A DNA stretch of 64,000 bases from assembly GCA_016717165.1 (NCBI GenBank), contig JADKGA010000004.1, positions 62,001 to 126,000 of the forward strand. The letters run 5' to 3'. A program made the translations under genes and the position numbers. Below are positions 42,039 to 52,385 of the stretch, piece by piece. The stretch's first letter is position 1. Each line of letters begins with the position of its first letter. The notes under the pieces are model-generated. The model was not told the DNA's origin, did not search any database, and saw only the letters and a list, made by a program, of their open reading frames with translations. Origin of the DNA: Candidatus Lutibacillus vidarii (GTDB lineage Bacteria; Actinomycetota; Actinomycetes; Actinomycetales; Dermatophilaceae).

Positions 42039-42695
42039 TCAGAGCAGCCTGAGGTGCTCCACATCACCGAGCAGCTCGAGCCGGCGCCACAGCACCGAGG
42101 TCGGGAGGGCCTGGCTCGCATGGGCGAGGCTGGCCGTGCGCTGCCGGGCGCGGTCCACTCGGACGACATGGGTGATCTGGTCCGCGCGTCGGCCGGCGAA
42201 AGGCGCGCCGGTCTCCTCCCGCAGGGCGCTCGCCACCGTCTCCGGGAGGGTCCAGGCGAGAACTGGTATGTCGAGCCGGCCCGCGGCCAGCACCGCGGCG
42301 GCAGTCGCCGTCTGGTGGTCCGGGTGACCGGTGATGCCCGTGACGTCGAAGACGAGGAGCCCGTCCGCCTCGACGGAGAGCGCCTCGACGTCCTTCGAGA
42401 GCACCTCAGCGCCTACCGGGGCAAGCCCCATATCCGGATACGATAAGAGCGTGGTGTGCGTGACCCCCAGGAGCGAACCGGCCTCGCGCAGTTCGGTTTC
42501 GCGAATCGTGGCGAGGTCGCCCGGCACCCCGTGGAGGGTGGACGCCTCACCATGGGTGAAGCACAGGACGTCGACCTGCGCGCCGGCGTCGATGAACCGG
42601 CCGACCACGGCCCCCAGACCGAAAGACTCGTCGTCCGGATGCGCTACGACGGCGAGCACCTGGCGCCAGCTCGGCAGCTCCGTGATGGTCTCCAT
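42039..42695 (-). CDS. PIG-L (LmbE-like) zinc deacetylase
   Basis: A 218-aa deacetylase with the AHPDDE zinc motif near residue 18 and HPDHQ near residue 128. The family includes MshB and Mca of mycothiol metabolism and N-acetylglucosaminyl deacetylases. It is shorter than MshB/Mca (~290 aa), so the exact role is open. It is divergent from a PNPOx-like gene across CstR-type operator C, hinting at a thiol-related function. Confidence 0.85.
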   Translation of the reverse strand: METITELPSWRQVLAVVAHPDDESFGLGAVVGRFIDAGAQVDVLCFTHGEASTLHGVPGDLATIRETELREAGSLLGVTHTTLLSYPDMGLAPVGAEVLSKDVEALSVEADGLLVFDVTGITGHPDHQTATAAAVLAAGRLDIPVLAWTLPETVASALREETGAPFAGRRADQITHVVRVDRARQRTASLAHASQALPTSVLWRRLELLGDVEHLRLL

Positions 42696-42702
42696 GGTGC
42701 AT

Positions 42703-42720
42703 TATACCCCCTGGGGTATA
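42703..42720. promoter_or_regulatory. CsoR/CstR-type operator C
   Basis: TATACCCC-CT-GGGGTATA, a perfect 8-bp inverted repeat that also fits TATACCC-N4-GGGTATA as at site B. It begins 8 bp upstream of the PIG-L ATG and lies 108 bp before the PNPOx-like gene. Confidence 0.8.
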
Positions 42721-42827
42721 CGAATTGGTGTCGGAGGAAACACTGTGGTTGATCGATTCATCTCGCCTGTGGGACGTACCCTGGTAGTGACGGGTTGTTT
42801 GTCCCGACACGCGGTTGGGAGGATGCA

Positions 42828-43283
42828 ATGTCTGACGACGAGATGGTCGTGAGTGATCTCTCCGCCGAGGAGTGCTGGGACCTGCTCCGCCGCCAGGAGT
42901 TCGGTCGGCTGGCCTACCACGACGGTGACCTCGTCACCTTGGTGCCGATCAACTACGCCCTCGACGACGAGCACCGGGTCATCTTCCGCACCGCCGAGGG
43001 CAGCAAGCTGCTCGCCATCACCCACAACGTGGACGTCGCCTTCGAGGTGGACGAGATCGGCGAGGACGCCGCCTTCAGCGTGGTCCTGCACGGTTCCGCC
43101 CACGAGCTGGTCGACCGTGAGGCGGCGTGGGTCGACACCCTGCCGTTGCGCCCGTGGGTGCCGACGACCAAGTGCCACGTCCTCGCCATCGAGCCGCACC
43201 AGGTCTCCGGTCGCCGGTTCCACCTCGACCGCCCGTGGCGGCATATGGTGCCGGCCCACCCGGTCGCCCCGAGAACCCTGTAG
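42828..43283 (+). CDS. Pyridoxamine 5'-phosphate oxidase-like flavin-binding protein
   Basis: A 151-aa split-barrel protein (LLRRQEFGRLAYHDGD opening, PINYALDDEHRVIFRTAEGSKL middle, PWVP and RRFHLDRPW end), typical of the mycobacterial Rv-type nitroreductase/heme or F420/FMN-binding family. The ATG at 42828 has GGGAGG upstream. It shares the divergent promoter region containing operator C with the PIG-L gene. Cofactor and substrate are unknown. Confidence 0.82.
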   Translation: MSDDEMVVSDLSAEECWDLLRRQEFGRLAYHDGDLVTLVPINYALDDEHRVIFRTAEGSKLLAITHNVDVAFEVDEIGEDAAFSVVLHGSAHELVDREAAWVDTLPLRPWVPTTKCHVLAIEPHQVSGRRFHLDRPWRHMVPAHPVAPRTL

Positions 43284-43352
43284 CGCCCGGTCGCCCCCCG
43301 CTTGCGTCCGCGCCACCCGGTTGGTTGGACCCTGGCCGCCTAGGCTGGTCCT

Positions 43353-44519
43353 GTGCGTACGCCGTCGGTCCGCGGACAGGTCGAGCCCTTCCACGTCATG
43401 GAGGTCATCAAGGCCGCCACGGCCCGGGCGGCCTCGCACGGTGACGTCATCCTGCTCTGCGCCGGCCAGCCGTCGACGCCGGCGCCTGCCCCGGTGCTCG
43501 CTGCGGCGGCGAGCGCGATCGGCTCCTCGGTCCTCGGGTACACCGAGGCGGTCGGGATCCGGCCGCTGCGCGCCGCGATCGCGACCCACTACGCCTCCGA
43601 CTACGGGCTCGACGTCGACGCCGACGAGGTCGTCGTCACGACCGGGTCGTCGGGCGCCTTCCTCGCGCTCTTCCTCGCCGCCTTCGACGCCGGGGACACG
43701 GTGGCGATGGCCCGGCCGGGCTATCCGGCATACCGCAACACGCTGCAGGCGATGGGGTGCCGCGTCCTTGAGCTGGACTGCGGACCACAGTCGCGCTACC
43801 AGCCCACCGTCGCGATGCTCGAGGCGCTGCCCGAGCCGCCGGCCGGGCTGGTCGTCGCGTCGCCGGCGAATCCGACCGGGACGATCCTCGACCCCGACGA
43901 GCTGGCCGCGGTCGCGCGGTGGTGTGCGGCGAACGACTGCCTGCTGGTCAGCGACGAGATCTACCACGGCATCTCGTACGGGCGGGAGTGCGCCAGCGCG
44001 TGGCAGACGTCGCGCGAGTCGGTCGTCGTCGGGTCGTTCAGCAAGTACTTCTCGATGACCGGGTGGCGGCTGGGCTGGATGCTCCTGCCGTCGTGGCTGG
44101 TTCGGCCGGTCGAGCTGCTGCTCGGCAACCTGGCGATCTGCGCGCCGGCCGTTGCGCAGGCCGCCGCTGTGGCCGCCTTCACGCCGCAGGCGCGGGCCGA
44201 GCTCGACTCGCACGTGCAGCGGTATGCCGCGAACCGCGCGATCCTGCTGGACCGGCTGCCGGAGCTGGGCGTGACGACCTTCGCGCCGCCGGACGGGGCG
44301 TTCTATGCGTACTGCGACATCGGGCACCTCACCTCGGACTCGCGGGCGTGGTGTGCCGAGGTCCTCGCGGCGACCGGGGTGGCGCTGACGCCGGGGGTCG
44401 ACTTCGACACGGCGCGGGGGTCGCAGTTCATGCGGCTCAGCTTCGCCGGGTCGACGGCCGATGTCGGCGCCGCGGTCGACCGCCTGGCGGCATACATCTG
44501 CTCCACCCCCTGTGGATAA
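43353..44519 (+). CDS. Class I/II PLP-dependent aminotransferase
   Basis: A 388-aa fold-type I aminotransferase: GYTEAVGIRPLR, ASPANPTGTI, SDEIYHGISY and FSKYFSMTGWRLGW with the PLP Lys in SFSKYFS. Its GTG start at 43353 has TAGGCT six bases upstream, consistent with leaderless transcription. The last codons CCC TGT GGA TAA end in a DnaA-box-like TGTGGATAA, so the stop codon is provided by the palindromic repeat unit. Substrate amino acid not determined. Confidence 0.9.
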   Translation: MRTPSVRGQVEPFHVMEVIKAATARAASHGDVILLCAGQPSTPAPAPVLAAAASAIGSSVLGYTEAVGIRPLRAAIATHYASDYGLDVDADEVVVTTGSSGAFLALFLAAFDAGDTVAMARPGYPAYRNTLQAMGCRVLELDCGPQSRYQPTVAMLEALPEPPAGLVVASPANPTGTILDPDELAAVARWCAANDCLLVSDEIYHGISYGRECASAWQTSRESVVVGSFSKYFSMTGWRLGWMLLPSWLVRPVELLLGNLAICAPAVAQAAAVAAFTPQARAELDSHVQRYAANRAILLDRLPELGVTTFAPPDGAFYAYCDIGHLTSDSRAWCAEVLAATGVALTPGVDFDTARGSQFMRLSFAGSTADVGAAVDRLAAYICSTPCG

Positions 44520-44565
44520 CCCGCAAAGACACACCTTTAGAACCGTTCTAAAGGTGTGTCTTTGC
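44511..44565. repeat. DnaA-box-like site plus 41-nt palindrome, copy 3
   Basis: TGTGGATAAC at 44511-44520, three nucleotides, then the 41-nt core at 44524-44564 (identical to copy 2 core). The pairing extends one base further each side (44523-44565). It lies between convergent genes and provides the stop of the aminotransferase. Confidence 0.92.
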
Positions 44566-44602
44566 AGGGGAAGGGGGGAAGTCTGGAGGGGTGGTTGAGG
44601 GT

Positions 44603-45103
44603 TTACTGGCGGCCGTGTGGGAGGCTGTCGTCCTTGCGGCGGACGTAGACCTGCTTGCGGACCCGAGCCACCACGGTGCCATCGGCGGCGAGGAGGTCGG
44701 CCGAGTACCACTTCAGCGCCTTGCCCCTCGCCTCGACCTCGGCCCGGATCTCGTCGAGGTCTGCATCGGTCACCTCGAAGCGCGCCGTCACGGTCCCGCG
44801 CCCGGGCGAGACGTAGTCGATCTCGCCGGCCTTGTCCCACACGACGAACCCGGGCCCGAGGCTGCGCAGCGTGAGGATCATGAAGAACGGGTCGGCCATC
44901 GAGAAGAGCGACCCGCCATACGCCGTGCCGACATAGTTGCGCGTCCACGGCAGGTGCCGCAGCACGACGGTTGCCGTCCGCCAGTCCGCCCCGATGTGCC
45001 GCACCTGGATGCCCGCCGCCGCAAACGGCGGCCACACGTTCATCCCGATCATCGTGGCCCGAGGGTCCGAGGTGAGCTGGGCCCAGGTCGGCAGTCTCGA
45101 CAT
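44603..45103 (-). CDS. DUF4442/PaaI-like thioesterase
   Basis: A 166-aa hotdog-fold protein (RNYVGTAYGGSLFSMADPFFMILTL segment with Asp in the active-site helix, GEIDYVSPGRGTV, VRKQVYVRRK). The family hydrolyses acyl-CoA thioesters; substrate unknown. It is convergent with the aminotransferase across palindrome copy 3. CATAC-N6-GTATG spans its start. Confidence 0.82.
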   Translation of the reverse strand: MSRLPTWAQLTSDPRATMIGMNVWPPFAAAGIQVRHIGADWRTATVVLRHLPWTRNYVGTAYGGSLFSMADPFFMILTLRSLGPGFVVWDKAGEIDYVSPGRGTVTARFEVTDADLDEIRAEVEARGKALKWYSADLLAADGTVVARVRKQVYVRRKDDSLPHGRQ

Positions 45104-45179
45104 ACCCCCGAGTATGCCGCGCGAGTCCCAGCCCCATCACCAGACCCTCGCCGGGGCCGGGTCTGCGACGATAACCCGT

Positions 45180-46208
45180 ATGACGATCCGCTATCCGACG
45201 CCGCTGCGCCCCGGCGACCGCGTGGGCGTCACCTCACCGTCGAGCGGTGTCGACGCCCGGATGTGGCCCCGGCTCGAGGCCGCCCTGGCCACGGTCCGCG
45301 AGCGCGGGTACGAGGTCGTCCTCGGCGCCTGCATGTCCGGTGCAGGCCACGTCAGCGCCCCCGCGGCCGAGCGCGCCGCCGAGCTCACCTCGATGCTCCT
45401 CGACCCGACGATCCGAGCCATCGTCCCGCCGTGGGGCGGCGAGACGGCGATCGACCTCCTGCCGCTGCTCGACTGGGCCGCGATCGAGGCGGCCGAGCCG
45501 ACCTGGGTGATCGGCTACTCCGACATCTCGACGATCATCACCCCGCTAACGCTGCGCACCGGGGTCGCTACGGTCCACGGGAACAACCTCATGGACACGC
45601 CGTATGTCCCACCGCCCGGGCTGCTCGGCTGGCTCGACCTCGTCACCGCCGGGGTCGGAGCGGTCCTGATCCAGAGCTCCCCCGGCCGGTACCGCGCGGC
45701 GGGCCACGACGACTATGTCGCCACGCCGTGGGTGGACCGGATGAGCCTCGACGCGGTCGGCACCTGGACCCGCCTCGACGATGCGGCGCCGGTCGACGTC
45801 TCCGGGCGGCTCATCGGCGGGTGCATCGAGACCCTCAGCCATGTTGCCGGGACGGCATACGGGGACATCCCACGGTGGGTGGCGACGCATGCACCCGAGG
45901 GGACGATCGTCTATGTCGAGGCGGCGGAGGACGACGCCTACGCGACCTGCCGGGCGCTGCACGGGATGCGGCTGGCCGGCTTCTTCGCCGGCGCGAACGC
46001 GGTGCTCGTGGGTCGCACCCATGCACCTGACGGTCCGACGCTGACCCAGCGCGAGGCGGTCCTCGACGCCCTCGGCTGCCTCGGGGTGCCGATCCTCGCC
46101 GATGTCGAGTGCGGCCACGTCGCGCCCTTCCTCGGCCTGGTCAACTGTGCCCTCGCCCGCGTCGAGCACGGTCCCCAGACCGCACGGATCACCCAGTCCC
46201 TCACCTGA
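45180..46208 (+). CDS. S66 family LD-carboxypeptidase / MccF-like
   Basis: A 342-aa S66 peptidase. PWGGETAIDLLPLLD and IGYSDIST bear the catalytic Ser in the nucleophile elbow (YSD), GGCIETLSH carries Glu, and CGHVAPF the His. Family members trim murein tetrapeptides or inactivate microcin C-type antibiotics (MccF); no peptidoglycan genes are adjacent, so an immunity role is possible. The ATG at 45180 gives the family length. Confidence 0.87.
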   Translation: MTIRYPTPLRPGDRVGVTSPSSGVDARMWPRLEAALATVRERGYEVVLGACMSGAGHVSAPAAERAAELTSMLLDPTIRAIVPPWGGETAIDLLPLLDWAAIEAAEPTWVIGYSDISTIITPLTLRTGVATVHGNNLMDTPYVPPPGLLGWLDLVTAGVGAVLIQSSPGRYRAAGHDDYVATPWVDRMSLDAVGTWTRLDDAAPVDVSGRLIGGCIETLSHVAGTAYGDIPRWVATHAPEGTIVYVEAAEDDAYATCRALHGMRLAGFFAGANAVLVGRTHAPDGPTLTQREAVLDALGCLGVPILADVECGHVAPFLGLVNCALARVEHGPQTARITQSLT

Positions 46209-46253
46209 CCTGGCCAGCCCACGGGCGCACCCACCCACACGAAAGGACCTGCC

Positions 46254-46802
46254 ATGACCCAGCCCCCTGCCGACATCCCGCCGGAGGACAAGGACTGGAC
46301 CGGAGTTCTCGTCGCCGGGTGCGCCGAGTGCGGCTTCGACCCGGGGTATGACGTGGCGACGACCGGCGAGCGGCTCCGCGCGACGATCCCCACCTGGCAG
46401 GCGCGGCTCACCGCGCCGGACGCGACGACCCGGCCGAGCCCGCAGACCTGGTCACCGGTGGAGTACGCCTGCCACGTCCGGGACGTCTGCGAGCTGTTCC
46501 GGATGCGCCTGGGACTCATGCTCGCCGAGGACGGCGCCCGGTTCGCCAACTGGGACCAGGACCAGACCGCGGTCGAGCAGCGCTACTGGGAGCAGGACCC
46601 CGCGACGGTCGCCCGGCAGTATGCCGACCAGGCCACCGCGACGGCGGCAGCTTTCGACGCCGTGGCCGGCGGCCAGTGGGAGCACCGCGGGGTCCGATCG
46701 AACGGCGCCCAGTTCACCGTCGCGACCTTCGCGGCCTACTTCCTCCACGACGTGGAGCACCACGTCTGGGATGTCACAGCGGCCGGCCGAGCCGGGGACT
46801 GA
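46254..46802 (+). CDS. DinB-family metal-dependent protein
   Basis: A 182-aa four-helix-bundle protein with metal-ligand His residues in YACHVRDV and HDVEHHVWD. Related members are mycothiol- or bacillithiol-dependent transferases, making a thiol-transferase or maleylpyruvate-isomerase-like role possible. It has AAAGGA before the ATG. Confidence 0.85.
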   Translation: MTQPPADIPPEDKDWTGVLVAGCAECGFDPGYDVATTGERLRATIPTWQARLTAPDATTRPSPQTWSPVEYACHVRDVCELFRMRLGLMLAEDGARFANWDQDQTAVEQRYWEQDPATVARQYADQATATAAAFDAVAGGQWEHRGVRSNGAQFTVATFAAYFLHDVEHHVWDVTAAGRAGD

Positions 46803-46833
46803 TGGCGTCAAGGACCCGGACCTCGCCAGGCCC

Positions 46834-48927
<2,094 letters not shown>

Positions 48928-49097
48928 GGCTGCTGTGCCAACCCGACCTTCCCGGTGTCGACCCGGCCCGCTGCTCGAACCGGCACACCCTCAGTGGCAA
49001 GTCTGGCAGATCGCCCCCGCCGCCCTTCCCCGCGCTCCCGTGCGCCACCCGCCCAGCGACCGTCCCTCCCCGGCGCCGGCGAGGACTGCCCACGCGG

Positions 49098-49113
49098 CAT
49101 ACTGCCTGGTATG
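49098..49113. other. CATAC-N6-GTATG inverted repeat over the deaminase start
   Basis: CATAC at 49098-49102 and GTATG at 49109-49113 form a 16-bp interrupted palindrome that includes the deaminase ATG (49111). The same arrangement is at 45101-45116 across the thioesterase start. A possible protein-binding or methylation site; part of a general CATAC/GTATG enrichment. Confidence 0.4.
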
Positions 49114-49587
49114 ACGACGCAGGCCGGCTTCACCACCCGACCCGGCTGGCACGACTGGGGCGTCGGCATCGCCGAGGCGGTCGCGCTGCGGGCCGACTGC
49201 ACCCGCCGCCGCGTCGGGGCGGTGATCTTCGACGAGGCCAACCGGATCCTCTCGACCGGGTACAACGGCGCACCGGCGGGCCGCACCGGCTGCCTCGAGG
49301 GTGGCTGCCCCCGCGGTGCGTTGCGGCACGACGAGCTGCCACCGGACGCGCCCTATGAGGACCCGACCTCTCCCGGGTTCTGCATCTCGATCCACGCCGA
49401 GTCCAATGCCCTGCTCTTCGCCGACCCGGTCCGCCGCCGGGGCGGGTGGATCGCGGTGACCCACCCGCCGTGCCCTGGCTGCCAGAAGCTGCTCTCCAAC
49501 TCCGGGCTGACGACAGCGGTATGGCGCAGCGCGACCACCGGCACGCTCGTCGAGTGGGCCATCGGCGCGCCGATGCCGGCGAGCTGA
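49111..49587 (+). CDS. dCMP-deaminase-like cytidine/deoxycytidylate deaminase
   Basis: A 158-aa zinc deaminase. SIHAESNALLF gives the His-X-Glu motif and PPCPGCQKLL the Cys-X2-Cys zinc ligands. The insertion GCLEGGCPRG between the first strand and the HAE site matches dCMP deaminases (ComEB type). An upstream open frame runs to 47092 but has no family match; the ATG at 49111 yields the usual length. Confidence 0.9.
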   Translation: MTTQAGFTTRPGWHDWGVGIAEAVALRADCTRRRVGAVIFDEANRILSTGYNGAPAGRTGCLEGGCPRGALRHDELPPDAPYEDPTSPGFCISIHAESNALLFADPVRRRGGWIAVTHPPCPGCQKLLSNSGLTTAVWRSATTGTLVEWAIGAPMPAS

Positions 49588-49610
49588 CCGCCCCCGGCGT
49601 CAGGCGCAGA

Positions 49611-49647
49611 CCGGGCGGCCCGGCACGAACCGGTGCAGACCGCCCGG
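49611..49647 (+). terminator. Possible hairpin after the deaminase gene
   Basis: CCGGGCGG at 49611-49618 pairs with CCGCCCGG at 49640-49647 across 21 nt, 24 nt after the stop. Weak evidence. Confidence 0.35.
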
Positions 49648-49748
49648 CCGGTGGCGACTCTGGACGAAACGGTCGTTGTGCCTCACTCTTGACCGCGGGC
49701 CGCCCCTCCCACCAGGGCCCTTTCCACCAATGACGATGGAGATCCTTC

Positions 49749-50969
49749 GTGACCCGAACTACCCTGCGCCGCGCGGCCAGCGCGGCCTTGGCCCCTCTGG
49801 CCGTGCTCGCCGTGACCACCGTCGCGGCCGCACCGGCATACGCCGACGGCCCCGGCGTGGGAACGCCCTATGTCGCCACGGTCGGCGACTCGTATATCTC
49901 CGGTGAGGCCGGCCGCTGGGCCGGCAACACGAACAACGGCTCGTCCCTCATCGACGCGCTGGGCTCGACCGCGTACTTCGACAATGCAGCCCGGACCGCC
50001 GAGCAGATCTCCCGCTGCCACCGCAGCTGGGCCGCCTCGGCCCATATCGGCGGCGGTGTGGGCGGGGTCGTCCTCGCCTGCTCCGGCGCGAAGACCGGCA
50101 CCTTCACCGACTCCAGCGGCTCCTTCAAGCCGGGCCTGGACTTCTACGACAATGGCGCCGGCAACCGGGGCCAGGCGGCGCTGCTCCAGTCCTTCGCGGC
50201 GAACCACAATGTCACAATGGTCGTCGTCTCGATCGGCGGGAACGACTTCAACTTCGCGAGCATCATCCAGTCCTGCGTCACCGACTTCCTCGGCTCACCA
50301 AGCTGGTGGAAGGACTACTGCTACGACGACTCCTCGGTGACGGCGAACTTCACCTCAGCCAATGTCGCCGCTGTCAAGACGAAGATCGCCACGGCCCTGA
50401 CCAACGTCCGCACCGCCATGCGCACTGCCGGGTATGCCGACACCGCGTGGACGATGGTCGTCCAGACCTACCCGTCCCCGCTCCCGAATGGCGCGGGCAT
50501 CCGGTACAGCGAGTCCGGGTACACCCGGCAGAACACCGGCGGCTGCGGCTTCTGGAACAAGGACGCCGACTGGGCCAATGCGTCGGCGCTGCCGACGATC
50601 AACTCCACCGTCCGCGGCGCGGTGACCGCGTCGGGCATCGCCAACGTCAAGATTCTCGACCTCACCTCGGCGCTCAACGGCCGGCGGCTGTGCGAGAACA
50701 CCGTCGGCCTGCTCGAGGAGAAGGGCCTCGCCTCGTGGACCAGCGCCGGTGCCGTGGACAAGACCGAGTGGGTCGACCAGATCCGCACCGTGTCGACGGC
50801 GACGAGCAACTACTACATCCAGGAGTCGCTGCACCCGAACTACTGGGGTGAGCTGGCCGAGCGCAGCTGCGTCCGACAGGCCTACAACGGTGGCGCGGTC
50901 AAGGGCGGCACGTGCACGATCGCGGGAACCGGGCTGCTCAATGGCGAGCCCCGGATGACCCTGCAGTGA
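49749..50969 (+). CDS. Secreted SGNH/GDSL hydrolase
   Basis: A 406-aa exported esterase/lipase. The signal peptide ends near APAYA (residue 32). SGNH blocks are visible: VGDSYISGE (Ser), SIGGNDF (Gly-Asn) and ESLHPNYWGE (His), with multiple Cys for extracellular disulfides. The GTG start at 49749 has GGAGATCC before it. The fold suits lipid or peptidoglycan/polysaccharide ester hydrolysis; substrate unknown. Confidence 0.9.
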   Translation: MTRTTLRRAASAALAPLAVLAVTTVAAAPAYADGPGVGTPYVATVGDSYISGEAGRWAGNTNNGSSLIDALGSTAYFDNAARTAEQISRCHRSWAASAHIGGGVGGVVLACSGAKTGTFTDSSGSFKPGLDFYDNGAGNRGQAALLQSFAANHNVTMVVVSIGGNDFNFASIIQSCVTDFLGSPSWWKDYCYDDSSVTANFTSANVAAVKTKIATALTNVRTAMRTAGYADTAWTMVVQTYPSPLPNGAGIRYSESGYTRQNTGGCGFWNKDADWANASALPTINSTVRGAVTASGIANVKILDLTSALNGRRLCENTVGLLEEKGLASWTSAGAVDKTEWVDQIRTVSTATSNYYIQESLHPNYWGELAERSCVRQAYNGGAVKGGTCTIAGTGLLNGEPRMTLQ

Positions 50970-51707
50970 GCTGACCGGGACGCCGGCACCGGCCCTCCCG
51001 GACCACGACGCGGCCCCGCGCACCTGAGGTGCGCGGGGCCGCGGCATACCGGTGAGTTCTTGGGTCGGCTCTGGCCCAACCGAGTTCTGCGCGACGCAGT
51101 CGACAGCAAGACATTCCGGCCCACATTTCGATGCTGGGCGGCTTACTCGTCATGACGACGGCGGCGGCTCGAATTCCGCCCGCGCTCCTTCATTCACCCG
51201 CGCTCCTCATCGACAGCCATCCGGAGATCTCCGGAGAACCCCACGGCTCAACCCAATGGCGTCGACCAATCCGAAATTCCTCTGTACATCGTTGTCGAAT
51301 CGTCAGATTGAGGACAATCTCTGGCGCCCTGCCGCGACCCCGCGCCGAGCGCGCCGGCAGCTCGACACACGGTGGACGTCGTCCCAGGTCAGCAGGCAAG
51401 AGAAGCGGGCCGGAGGGCCACGCGCCAGTTCGTGCAGTGCCGCAGTCGGGACCTATGATGTCGGACAACTAGATCCCTGCCCGTACCGGGCCCTCCCCTG
51501 ACGTTGATCGAGGTCATCTCCCTGTGTGAATCTCCTTCCTTCATCGGGTTCGTGAGATCGGCAGACGAGGCCACCGGACAGCTCGCCTCCTCAGCAAGGA
51601 CCAAAGATGGTCCCCGAAGCGAGTTCGCGTGCTATGAATGCTGTCAAGCACGGCGGAAAGACCGCCTCAGCGCCGTGCGTCCGCGGTGAGCGCTTGGGGG
51701 GTTAGTC
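50970..51707. other. Long intergenic region before the Crp/Fnr gene
   Basis: 738 bases with lower GC by eye than its surroundings and no convincing gene. Contained frames of up to 113 codons show no domain, no good ribosome site and codon use unlike neighbours. It holds the SGNH-gene terminator at 51010-51042. It probably contains the Crp/Fnr promoter; a small RNA or gene remnant cannot be excluded. Confidence 0.5.
51010..51042 (+). terminator. Hairpin terminator after the SGNH hydrolase
   Basis: GCGGCCCCGCGCACCT (51010-51025) pairs perfectly with 51027-51042 around a single G, 41 nt after the stop. No U tract. Confidence 0.82.
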
Positions 51708-52385
51708 ATGGGCGACGGGTCGACCCTCGATGCCTTACGTGCCGAGCTGGAGGCACTCGCCGGTGGGGTCCTTCCGGAGTGGGAGAGCCTCGAGACGGCG
51801 ACCCGGCGGATCGACCTGGAGGCCAACGACGTCGTCTTTCCCGTCGGTATCACCCACCCCTATCTCTACATCGTCCGGCAGGGGATGTTGCGTATCGGCA
51901 CCTTCGCACCCAACGGGCAGATGTGGATCATCGGCTTCTCCCGCCCCGGTGAGCTGGTGACCAGCCTCCCGGCGCTGCGGCCGATCTGGCTCCAGCGCGC
52001 CATGAGCCTCCAGACCCGGACCGGGTCCGCGGTCCAGGAGGAGATGGGCGAGGGGCGCACGGCATACCACGTGACCGCCGTGGAGCGCACTCGCCTGCTC
52101 CGGATCGACTACCGCGCGATCGAGGCACTGGCGCTGCGGCATATCGAGTGGGCCCACCTCCTCATCGCGGCCACCTTGCAGTTCTCCCTGGCGAAGGAGC
52201 GCCGGCAGCGACAGTTCCTCACCCTCACGGCAGAGCAGCGGTACCGGGAGCTGCTGGCTCAGGAGCCGGAGCTCGTCCGACGCGTCCCGCAGAAGGATCT
52301 TGCGCTGCATCTGGGCATCACCCCCGAGGGGTTCAGCAGGCTCGCCTCTCGGGTGCGCCGAGCCGACCGCGACGCAGCGACCTGA
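51708..52385 (+). CDS. Crp/Fnr-family transcriptional regulator
   Basis: A 225-aa protein. Residues ~25-125 form a cyclic-nucleotide-binding-like beta roll (LYIVRQGMLRIGTFAPNG), followed by a long dimerisation helix and a C-terminal winged helix (VPQKDLALHLGITPEGFSRLASRV). No FNR-type Cys cluster is present, and the cAMP-binding Arg/Ser pattern is not evident. Its two flanks are long and lack recognised genes, so it may be an isolated acquisition. Confidence 0.87.
   Translation: MGDGSTLDALRAELEALAGGVLPEWESLETATRRIDLEANDVVFPVGITHPYLYIVRQGMLRIGTFAPNGQMWIIGFSRPGELVTSLPALRPIWLQRAMSLQTRTGSAVQEEMGEGRTAYHVTAVERTRLLRIDYRAIEALALRHIEWAHLLIAATLQFSLAKERRQRQFLTLTAEQRYRELLAQEPELVRRVPQKDLALHLGITPEGFSRLASRVRRADRDAAT

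Noticed and set aside
45101..45116. Fourth CsoR/CstR operator over the thioesterase start
   Set aside because: The right half lacks the GGG of GGGTAT and the spacing differs; it better fits the CATAC-N6-GTATG pattern.
51131..51472. 113-codon frame as a gene before Crp/Fnr
   Set aside because: No domain, poor ribosome context and codon use unlike neighbours.
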